Position numbers and translations under genes: made by a program. A model generated the notes under the pieces. It did not search any database, was not told the DNA's origin, and saw only the letters and a program-made list of their open reading frames with translations. From Crotalaria pallida (Eukaryota; Streptophyta; Magnoliopsida; Fabales; Fabaceae), in assembly GCA_037953625.1 (NCBI GenBank), contig CM075652.1, forward strand, positions 72,817,501-72,881,500: a stretch of DNA of 64,000 nucleotides. The letters are read 5' to 3'. This document shows positions 56,074 through 64,000 of the stretch, in pieces; the first letter of the stretch is position 1, and every line of letters begins with the position of its first letter.

Positions 56074-59000
56074 GTGTGCCTTAGAACCGAAAAGAAACCG
56101 TGGTATCTTGATAGTGGATGTTCAAGGCACATGACGGGAGATAAGCGAAACTTCATAGAGCTTACTCCTCAAGAAGGTGGATATGTCACTTATGGAGACA
56201 ACAACAAAGGCAAAATTCTTGGGATTGGTAAAGTCGGTAATTCTTCCAACTTGGTTATTGATAATGTACTTTATGTTCAAGGATTAGAACACAATCTTTT
56301 GAGCATTAGTCAACTTTGTGATATTGGTAACCATGTATTATTTACCTCTACCCAATGTCTCATAAAAAGTGACAAAGATGAATCTATCAAATTTGTTGGC
56401 AAAAGGTCTAATAATACTTACTTGGTTGAATTAAACAATATCACCTCTTTGGTTTCTACTTGTCTAGTTAGCAAAGAGAGTGACACTTGGTTATGGCACC
56501 GTAGGACCGCTCACATTAATGTAAATCAATTAAAGAAACTACAATCAAAAGACCTAGTAGTTGGATTACCAAAGCTAGATTTTAAAATTGAAGGTGATTG
56601 TACTCCTTGTAAGAAGTGCAAGCACACCAAAAACCATTTTGGTTCTAAAAATGATGTGTCCACAACAAGACCATTAGAAATGCTTCATATGGACTTGTTT
56701 GGACCTTCTCAAGTAAAAAACTTTGGTGGCAACTACTATGGTTTGGTGATTGTTGATGACTTTTCTAGATTTACATGGACATTATTTTTAAGTGCAAAGA
56801 GTGAGACCTACAAATCTTTTAAACGCCATGTTAAACTTGTGCAAAACCAAGTAAACCAAAAAGTAATTACTATTAGAACCGACCATGGTGGTGAATTTGA
56901 AAACTACAAGTTTGATAGATTTTGTGATAAACATGGTATTGAACACCAATATTCCGCACCAAGAACTCCGGAACAAAATGGAGTGGTAGAGCGGAAAAAT
57001 AGGGTGTTAGAGGAACTTGCAAGAACCATGCTAAATGATTCTCAAGTACCTCATTATTTTTGGGTCGATGCCGTTAATACGGCTTGCTATGTCATGAATA
57101 GAATTCTAATTAGGCCCATGCTCAAGAAAACCCCCTATGAGCTTTACAAAGGAAGAAAACCAAATATATCCTACTTTCATGTTTTTGGATGCAAAGTTTA
57201 TGTGCTAAATAATGGAAAAGATCATCTTGGAAAATTTGACTCCAAATCCGATGAGGGAATATTTTTGGGTTATTCTTCACATAGTAAAGCATATAGAATT
57301 TTTAATAAAAGAACTATGACTATTGAAGAATCTATTCATATGGTTTTTAATGAGTCTTCGAAAGAAGATGGTGTTTTAAGTGATGGTTGTGATGAAGGTT
57401 TTGAGTTTTCAAAAGAGGAAAAAGGGAAGGAGATTTTAAAGGATGAAGGAGAAGTCAAAAATGACCTTGATCCGGCTTGGAAAACGGTGAAAGCTCACCC
57501 TATTGACAATGTCATAGGAGACCTTTCAAAGGGAGTATTAACTCGTAGGACAATTCAAAATATTTGTCATTTTGTTTCCTTTGTTTCTCAAATCGAACCA
57601 AATTCAATTAAGGAAGCAATTTTGGATGAACATTGGGTTATGGCCATGCAAGAAGAACTAAATCAATTTGTTAGAAATGATGTTTGGGAATTAGTGCCTA
57701 TACCCGATGATCATACCATAATTGGTTTAAAATGGATTTATAGAAATAAACTTGATGAATCGGGTTTGATTATAAGAAACAAAGCTAGACTTGTTGCCCA
57801 AGGGTACAACCAAGAGGAAGGTGTTGATTATGATGAGACCTTTGCTCTGGTTGCACGCCTTGAGGCAATCCGAATCTTACTTGCCTTTGCATCAATCATG
57901 AAATTTACTCTTTATCAAATGGATGTCAAGAGTGCTTTCTTGAATGGCTTCATAAATGAAGAAGTGTATGTTAAGCAACCACCCGGTTTTGAAAGTCATG
58001 AATTTCCAAACCATGTTTATAAATTGAAAAAGGCTCTTTATGGATTAAAACAAGCTCCTAGAGCTTGGTATGATCGATTAAGTACCTTTTTATTAGAAAA
58101 TGACTTTCAAAGAGGAAAGGTTGATAATACCCTATTCATCTATAAAACCAAAAAGGACATTTTGTTAGTGCAAATATATGTAGATGATATTATCTTTGGT
58201 GCCACTAACGTGTCCTTGTGTAGCAAGTTCTCTAATTTGATGAAAAAGGAATTTGAGATGTCCATGATGGGGGAGCTCAAGTTCTTCCTAGGACTTCAAA
58301 TCAAGCAAGTCAAGGAGGGGATTTTTGTGCATCAAGGAAAATATTGCAAGGAGCTCCTTGGAAAATTCGGAATGGACAAATGCAAAGAAGCCTACACTCC
58401 CATGAGCACATCATGCTACCTAGACAAGGATGAACAAGGTACACCGGTTGATGTTAGTAAATATAGAGGCATGATAGGTAGTCTTCTATATCTTACCGCA
58501 TCTAGACCGGATATTATGTTTAGTGTATGCATGTGTGCCCGTTTTCAAGCTAATCCTAAGGAATCACACCTATCCGCGGTCAAACATATTTTTAAATATC
58601 TTAAAGGAACAATTAACACCAGATTATGGTATCCTAGTGATACTAGTCTTAGTTTGGTTGGTTATTCGGATTCCGACTTTGCGGGATGCAAGCTTGATCG
58701 CAAAAGCACTAGTGGTACTTGCCATTTATTGGGAAGTTCATTAGTGTCATGGTTTTCTAAAAAGCAAGCTTGTGTTGCTCTTTCCACCGCCGAAGCGGAA
58801 TATATCGCCGCCGGTAGTTGTTGTGCTCAACTCTTGTGGATGAAACAACAACTATTGGATTTTGGTTTGAAACTTGAAAATATTCCTATTAAGTGCGATA
58901 ACACGAGTGCAATCAACTTAACTAAGAATCCGGTGTATCATTCAAGGACTAAACACATTGAAATTAGACATCATTTTCTAAGGGATCATGTTCAAAAGGG

Positions 59001-59130
59001 TGATTGCACAATTGAATTTGTAAGTACCACAAATCAATTAGCGGACATTTTTACAAAACCATTGCCAAGAGATACATTTTATCATATAAGAGGGGAACTT
59101 GGAATTTTAGATGAGTCAAGCATTAGCTAA
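56074..59130 (+). CDS. pol: Sirevirus Pol (protease, integrase, RT, RNase H)
   Basis: An open frame of 1018 codons, +1 relative to gag, opening after TAG at 56071-56073. It begins at GTG; the protease motif LDSGCSRHM is at about residue 12, before the first ATG, so it must be made by readthrough, frameshifting or splicing from gag. Integrase carries HMDLFGP (about 205), RTDHGGEF (268) and NGVVERKNR (302). RT carries WELVPIPDDH...YVDDIIF (catalytic box about 702). RNase H carries GYSDSDFAG and STAEAEYIA (about 905). It ends DIFTKPLP...RGELGI as usual for the clade. No internal stop, consistent with the young LTR age. Confidence 0.95.
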   Translation: MCLRTEKKPWYLDSGCSRHMTGDKRNFIELTPQEGGYVTYGDNNKGKILGIGKVGNSSNLVIDNVLYVQGLEHNLLSISQLCDIGNHVLFTSTQCLIKSDKDESIKFVGKRSNNTYLVELNNITSLVSTCLVSKESDTWLWHRRTAHINVNQLKKLQSKDLVVGLPKLDFKIEGDCTPCKKCKHTKNHFGSKNDVSTTRPLEMLHMDLFGPSQVKNFGGNYYGLVIVDDFSRFTWTLFLSAKSETYKSFKRHVKLVQNQVNQKVITIRTDHGGEFENYKFDRFCDKHGIEHQYSAPRTPEQNGVVERKNRVLEELARTMLNDSQVPHYFWVDAVNTACYVMNRILIRPMLKKTPYELYKGRKPNISYFHVFGCKVYVLNNGKDHLGKFDSKSDEGIFLGYSSHSKAYRIFNKRTMTIEESIHMVFNESSKEDGVLSDGCDEGFEFSKEEKGKEILKDEGEVKNDLDPAWKTVKAHPIDNVIGDLSKGVLTRRTIQNICHFVSFVSQIEPNSIKEAILDEHWVMAMQEELNQFVRNDVWELVPIPDDHTIIGLKWIYRNKLDESGLIIRNKARLVAQGYNQEEGVDYDETFALVARLEAIRILLAFASIMKFTLYQMDVKSAFLNGFINEEVYVKQPPGFESHEFPNHVYKLKKALYGLKQAPRAWYDRLSTFLLENDFQRGKVDNTLFIYKTKKDILLVQIYVDDIIFGATNVSLCSKFSNLMKKEFEMSMMGELKFFLGLQIKQVKEGIFVHQGKYCKELLGKFGMDKCKEAYTPMSTSCYLDKDEQGTPVDVSKYRGMIGSLLYLTASRPDIMFSVCMCARFQANPKESHLSAVKHIFKYLKGTINTRLWYPSDTSLSLVGYSDSDFAGCKLDRKSTSGTCHLLGSSLVSWFSKKQACVALSTAEAEYIAAGSCCAQLLWMKQQLLDFGLKLENIPIKCDNTSAINLTKNPVYHSRTKHIEIRHHFLRDHVQKGDCTIEFVSTTNQLADIFTKPLPRDTFYHIRGELGILDESSIS

Positions 59131-59324
59131 TTGATTTGTGTTCGTGAAAAATCACCAAGCATGTCTCATTTCATGTGCATTGGTGTTTGATGAACAATTG
59201 GACCTTGAGATGTTATAAATCTATGATTTAACTGTGTGTGATTATGCTTCCTATCTATTGTCTTCATTATTTGTGGTGGATTTTGTGTTTTGTGTTTTAA
59301 AAACTGTGTTTTAAGCTTAACTGA

Positions 59325-59720
59325 TAAAAAGACTCGAGTGTTCCTAAAATCACTCGAGTAATTTTAATTCAAAATTAAATCAGTTTTAATTGAAAAAGTT
59401 TTTGAGCAGGTCTGATGGAAAATACTCGAGTGTTTTATAAATCATTCGAGTGTTTCGTAAAACACTCGAGTGAATCCCATTTCACTCGAGTGAATCTCAG
59501 TTTTCTGAAAATCAAACTTTCGGGCAGCACGCGAGTGAATTTTAATTCACGCGAGTGTTTCGTAAAACACTCGAGTGAATCCCATTTCACTCGAGTGAAT
59601 CTCAGTTTTCTGAAAATCAAACTTTCGGGCAGCACGCGAGTGAATTTCAATTCACGCGAGTGTTTTTCAGGGTTTCTGAAAAACACGCGAGTGTTTTAAA
59701 AATCACTCGAGTTATTTCAT
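59325..59720. repeat. ACTCGAGTG/ACGCGAGTG palindrome cluster with 105-bp duplication
   Basis: About fifteen copies of CACTCGAGTG or its CACGCGAGTG variant. A 105-bp unit is duplicated head to tail (59451-59555 and 59556-59660). It lies between pol and the third ORF. Confidence 0.9.
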
Positions 59721-60008
59721 CAGATTTAGTCTGATGCTGCTGCGATTTTGCCCAGTTTTGCACGAACCTCTCTCTCTTCTCACTCGAGTTTTCTTAGCTC
59801 TCTCACTTCTTTCATCACATATTTCACCCAAAATCAATATTTCTTTCATTTTTCAACAAGATTTCATCTTCTAAACTCATTCCCATCCTTCATTTCACAT
59901 CAAATCCACATTTTTAACCCCCAAATTCATCATTCCCTTTCAAAACCCTAACTTTCAAAAAACCCCAATTTTCTCAAAATTTCTTCTAGTTTTCAATTAT
60001 AAGTGCAA

Positions 60009-61379
60009 ATGGCTTCATCATCGGATAGAAGAAAAGGGAAGAAGCCTAGAATGGAGGAACCAATTGAAGAGGAGGATGATTTCTACGATAGAGCAAATTG
60101 CATTGAGAGGGAGAGAAAGTTTGCTTCCAACGATTATGCTACTCAAACATGGGTAAGTGAAGCTTATCTCAATAGTAGAGGATTCCCTTTTGTAGATGCC
60201 CTCAAAACTCAAAAGCTTATGGGTTTCATATCGTTTAATGGCCCTATTTACATTAGGCTAGTTAGACAATTTTATGCTAACTTTAGGCCGGTTGGGAATT
60301 CTTATGAGACCTCCGTGTTAGGAAATCGTTTTGAGGTTACCCCCAAGGCTTTATTCCAAGTCTTTGGGATTTCACGATCGGGCGAAGGTACATCAAAAGG
60401 GGAGGTTGACCCTATTTTCCGAAAACTACTCCGCCCCGATCGTGCATATCTCAAGGGCGAGAAGAGAGCGAACCAAATGACCGCCGACAATAGAGTCCTT
60501 CACTATATTGTTAGCCATATTTTGTTGCCCCAAACTTCTCCAAATTACTCCCGCCCTATTCAAATTGAACTTAGAGCTATGGATGCCATTTTAAATGGAA
60601 ATGTTTTGAATTGGGCTTCCATTATCCTTGCCAAGATGAACCAAGCCTCCGACTCTAAACCCAAGCAACCCCTCCCCTACCCTATGCATGTGTGCAGACT
60701 CCTTCAACATTTTGATGTTCAAATTCCTGAAATCGAGTCTGTTGTTCGTCTTCCTGCGAAGACTCATGCCTTTTCTGACATTTCTTTGGGGAAGATGGAC
60801 ATCGAATACTACGGTAATCGATGTTTATATTTTGATGAGGCGGCTATTCTGAAGGCTCAGGGGAATGTTCAGCAGGCTGCGGATCAGCTGGGTGTTGATT
60901 CTCAGCAGCTAGAGGAGGAGCAGGCTGCTTTTGACCAGCAGGCCGGAGGGAGTGGGAGTGTGCCCCATGATGACCCTACTGATGGAATTAATTTTGATAT
61001 GTCGGAGTCCTGGAACTCCCAATTTTCACAGCACAGGGTCTATATGGATGAGAGGCTGGATATTTTTGATGGGAAGTTTGCCTCCATGGGCCATCAGGCT
61101 GAGGAGTTTAGGCACATTATGACTGGTCGGGCTGATAGGATTGATGGACGCTTGGATGCTTTGGAAATCCAAGCTCAAGAGCAAAGGGCAACCTTATTCG
61201 ACATGAGAGCTCAGATGGATCTCCAGCATTCTGCTCTTCATGGTAGACTTGACGCACATTCCGATCATATGGATGCTAGCTTTGGCCATGTGCGCTCCGA
61301 CCTCAGTCAGATTCTGTCAGCTCTTGGGCGATTTCAGCCATATCCTCGCGATGATGATCAGCAGCCACCCTCTGTCTGA
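60009..61379 (+). CDS. Third ORF of the Sirevirus, plant-transposon-protein domain
   Basis: 456 residues from the ATG at 60009, preceded by a CT-rich leader (59765-60000) and a splice-acceptor-like TTTTGCCCAG at about 59745. The N-terminus is charged (RRKGKKPRMEEPIEEEDD); about residues 40-260 resemble the domain annotated as putative plant transposon protein (Transposase_32), with SRGFPFVDALKTQKL, GNRFEVTPKALFQVFG and LHYIVSHILLP. The C-terminal third is Gln-rich and then a predicted coiled coil (RLDALEIQAQEQRATLFDMR). It occupies the place of the env-like ORF of other Sireviruses, but no signal peptide or membrane segment is seen. Function unknown; its integrity suggests recent use. Confidence 0.8.
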   Translation: MASSSDRRKGKKPRMEEPIEEEDDFYDRANCIERERKFASNDYATQTWVSEAYLNSRGFPFVDALKTQKLMGFISFNGPIYIRLVRQFYANFRPVGNSYETSVLGNRFEVTPKALFQVFGISRSGEGTSKGEVDPIFRKLLRPDRAYLKGEKRANQMTADNRVLHYIVSHILLPQTSPNYSRPIQIELRAMDAILNGNVLNWASIILAKMNQASDSKPKQPLPYPMHVCRLLQHFDVQIPEIESVVRLPAKTHAFSDISLGKMDIEYYGNRCLYFDEAAILKAQGNVQQAADQLGVDSQQLEEEQAAFDQQAGGSGSVPHDDPTDGINFDMSESWNSQFSQHRVYMDERLDIFDGKFASMGHQAEEFRHIMTGRADRIDGRLDALEIQAQEQRATLFDMRAQMDLQHSALHGRLDAHSDHMDASFGHVRSDLSQILSALGRFQPYPRDDDQQPPSV

Positions 61380-61932
61380 GTCCGGATGTTCCTTTGCACT
61401 TCTTTTTTTTTTACTATGTCTTTATTTTAGCTATGTTGAACTTTTTGAGTATTTTGTTGTTTTTGGAGTTGGGTGTACTTTGATTCAAACTCTAGTTTTA
61501 TGGTCTATTTATGGTTTGTTGGAATGATGACTTTATGACATCTATGCATTACTCATAATTTTCATGTTCTTCACAGTTTCTTTATTGCTTCATAGTCATA
61601 TTTTTCTTATTATTTACTCTTCCGGGGTAATTTTTCTTATTGGTATTCCTCATTCTCCACCTTGTTTCCAAATTATATTTTTTTTGATCATGACAAAAAG
61701 GGGGAGAAAGGAGATTAAAGAGAAAGAGCATATTCTTTTCCGCTTTCTTGCTTATACTCTGATGACTTATGCTCTTGCTCTGATACCAATAAGCACTTGA
61801 TTATGTTTATTATTGTATTACGTTGTGCTTGGCATTTTCTGGATTGTACAGGTTAAAAAGGTTCCTAGATTGACGGGGAGCTATCAAGTGCTAGAGGTTT
61901 AATTATTTTGTCATCATCAAAAAGGGGGAGAT
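61380..61932 (+). other. Post-ORF noncoding region with two polypurine tracts
   Basis: CAAAAAGGGGGAGAAAG at about 61694-61710 and CAAAAAGGGGGAGATT at 61917-61932; the second abuts the 3' LTR and is the functional polypurine tract. Both are preceded by TTTGATCATGA or TTTGTCATCATC, so the first looks like an older duplicate. Confidence 0.8.
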
Positions 61933-63438
61933 TGTAAAATCAAGTCTCCGATTAAGGCGGATTAATTTTGATGATGACAATGTAATTAAATTATGGACTT
62001 AAAGTGAAGAATGCAAGCCCAACATTAAAGAAGATCAAGTGCTTAGTTATTTATTCATTCTCATTTAATTTTAATGTATTTTATTTTATTTATGAGAGTG
62101 GGTAGTTTAGGTTTTTATTCTCACATAAGGTCACATGATAATTATGCATGCAAGGTTGAGATTAAAACCAATTAGGCTTGAAGAGAGAATTGAAAACAAT
62201 GTTAGAAAAACTTAATTTTTCCAACATTAAGCAATTCACTCGAGTGATTCTCAAAACACTCGAGTGATTTATGAATTTTCAATAATATAGCCGTTGGATA
62301 AAGTAAAAAGGCAACCCTATCAGAGTTGACCAAAACACTCGAGTGTTTTCAAAAAGACTCGAGTGTTTTGGGTCTGACAGCAATTTTTCTAAACGTTAGA
62401 AGAGGACAAAAAGGGAGAATAACTTGATTTTTCCTTCCCTTTTGTCCCCTCACTTATATTCTGATGTGTTGACCTCATTTACTACAACAAGCCAATACTC
62501 TTTCATTGATTTCAATCTCTCTCAAGTGTTAAAATCTTTTCTCTCTCTAAACTCAACCAAGCATTCATCTTTATAATTGTCTTAGTGAGTTAAGAGAGTG
62601 TGCTTTAATTGTAAGAGAATTTTTTGTTGTACAATTCTCAAACACTCATACACTTCTTGTTCTAAAAATCTTGGTTGGTAACCAAGTGTACCTAAGTGGG
62701 TCTTAGGTTCATTCAAGACTTGAGAGGTTCTCAAGCAAGGGCTAAGAGGTTCTTAGCTTTGGTGGAGCTCTTGGAGGTTCCAAGGAGCAAAAGAAGAAGG
62801 GACTCTTCATCACCAAATCAAGTTGGGGTAGAAATTTCAAGAGTTTGGTACACTCTTGAAAAGGGTTAGGATTGAGTGAGGAATCTCAATTTAGCCTTGT
62901 AATTTCTAACAATTTGATAACTAGTAGAAACTCCTAAGTTGATTAGGGGGACTGGATTAGCACTCTAGATTGAGTGTGAACCAGGATAAATTGGTGTTGT
63001 CTCTCTCTTTATAGCTTTCTTAGATTTCAAGAAAAACCAAACCCTAAGTTCTCTAGAAAGGGGCTTTTACAATTTAAGTAGAAATTGGTAGCAATTAAAT
63101 TGTTTTCAACTTGTTATACCTTCATTTAATTGCCCTCTACTTTGATTAATATCAGCTCTTGCCTAGTCTTTAAGATATTGAATCATTTGGCTAAATTTCT
63201 CTGAAACTGAATTTTTCTGTTATGCATAAAACACTCGAGTGTTTTCCAAATCACTCGAGTATTTATCAGGTTTTCACTCGAGTGTTCTTAAAATCACTCG
63301 AGTAAATTGCCCAGTTTCAGAAAATCAAGCTTTTGATCAATTATCTTTTAATTGCACCGAAAATTAGTCACTGTTGCTTTCATATTACTATTCACCCCCC
63401 CTCTAGTAATTGCTAAGCCCGCTTGTTGGTTTCCAACA
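61933..63438 (+). repeat. 3' LTR of the Sirevirus
   Basis: 1506 bp, same borders as the 5' LTR. The palindrome clusters are conserved at about 62236-62366 and 63231-63306. Confidence 0.97.
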
Positions 63439-63996
63439 CAACTAAATAAGAAATACATTAATTTAATACTCATCTATACATAAACAAATATAATAATAAT
63501 AAAAAAAGAGCAGTCATTATATTCTTTATAAAATGCAATGTGTTAATTAATCAAGACAGTCAAGAATAACAAGTTCAATGTCGTCTTCATGTCCTATGAA
63601 ATATGAAATATTCTAATTTATCCTTAAATTTACTTATAATACCACCAAACAAAAAAGATGAAAATATTTAAATATGATTTACTTTTGATTCTTTAAAATA
63701 AAGTTGATAATCATATAAAATTGTTAATTTATCTATTAAATAAATAAGGAAGATATCAGATAAAAAGTGTTACTTTTTATTTACACAAGAAAGTAAAATA
63801 TTTCTCAACAAACTCATTTAAATTAATTTTTTTTAAGTGTAGTGTTTGATTTAAGTATCTACCTTTTTGTATAATTTTTTTTATTGTTGTGTAATAATAA
63901 TCTTTACTTTAAAATAAAAACAATTTTTACTTTAAAATATTTAATATAAAAAATTAAATTATCAATAATCCGTGCAATGCACGGAGTGAGAGCTAG
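63439..63996 (+). mobile_element. Helitron-like repeat ending in hairpin and CTAG
   Basis: AT-rich sequence related to 52560-52720 and 29510-30235. It ends with a hairpin CCGTGCAATGCACGG (63970-63984), nine bases, then CTAG followed by T, which matches a Helitron 3' end. The Sirevirus has inserted within it, so its 5' part lies before 52723. No Rep/helicase gene is present. Confidence 0.6.
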
Positions 63997-64000
63997 TTAT

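Larger units (their letters stand above)
52728..63438 (+). mobile_element. Complete Sirevirus (Ty1/copia) retrotransposon, TSD CAACT
   Basis: 10.7 kb, flanked by perfect CAACT duplications (52723-52727 and 63439-63443). Its LTRs (52728-54233 and 61933-63438) are both 1506 bp and differ at about seven positions by eye, so the insertion is recent. Internal order: primer-binding site, gag, pol (protease, integrase, RT, RNase H, the copia order), an extra ORF after pol, and polypurine tracts of the AAAAAGGGGGAGA type, typical of Sireviruses. Gag and pol lie in different frames. Confidence 0.95.

Noticed and set aside
59415..59699. ORFs on both strands over the 105-bp duplication
   Set aside because: The unit is a multiple of three and lacks stops by chance; both strands being open points to repeat structure, not coding.

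Overview
The window reads as nuclear DNA of a flowering plant: AT-rich, intron-containing, and packed with nested plant transposons. The only clear host gene is a three-exon class I HD-Zip homeobox gene (30492-36253, minus) of the LMI1/ATHB-51/Tendril-less type. Together with the transposon families this fits a eudicot, probably a papilionoid legume, but the species cannot be proved from the sequence.

Layout. 1-1602 is the 3' part of a giant LTR carrying a small ORF. 2379-6800 holds two incomplete LTRs (one plus, one minus). From about 7091 to 21540 lies a decayed minus-strand giant LTR, split by a complete Ty3 chromovirus (7449-16743, TSD TTATG, both LTRs, gag-pol with a stop and frameshifts) and by a solo LTR (18543-20890, TSD AATAA). 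22840-28231 is a Mutator-type foldback MITE (9-bp TSD) interrupted by a 4.9-kb PIF/Harbinger element (TSD TTA) with an open transposase and a broken Myb-like partner gene. 30492-36253 is the homeobox gene, whose second intron (4.1 kb) is filled with MITEs and SINEs. Its upstream region holds Stowaway, Helitron and Mutator-like remnants. 39192-45386 is a 6.2-kb solo giant LTR with perfect 5-bp TSDs (ATATT). 47964-50297 is a solo Sirevirus LTR. 52728-63438 is a young complete Sirevirus (Ty1/copia; LTRs of equal length, TSD CAACT) with gag, pol and an additional third ORF. The window ends on a Helitron 3' terminus.

Most notable signals: (i) a small protein-coding exon conserved in three giant LTR copies, with a gapless 23-residue block; (ii) matching splice-donor motifs in the LTRs of several families, suggesting introns inside LTRs, with tandem arrays carrying GTAAGACG inside those intervals; (iii) LTR-specific arrays of short motifs (CACTCGAGTG, AAGCTCGG, TAATCGATTAA); (iv) a 75-bp array that differs, three against six copies, between the two LTRs of one element; (v) MITE hairpins in an intron of a leaf-shape-type homeobox gene. 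No rRNA, tRNA or CRISPR was seen. Everything here comes from reading the sequence by eye; no alignment or database search was run.
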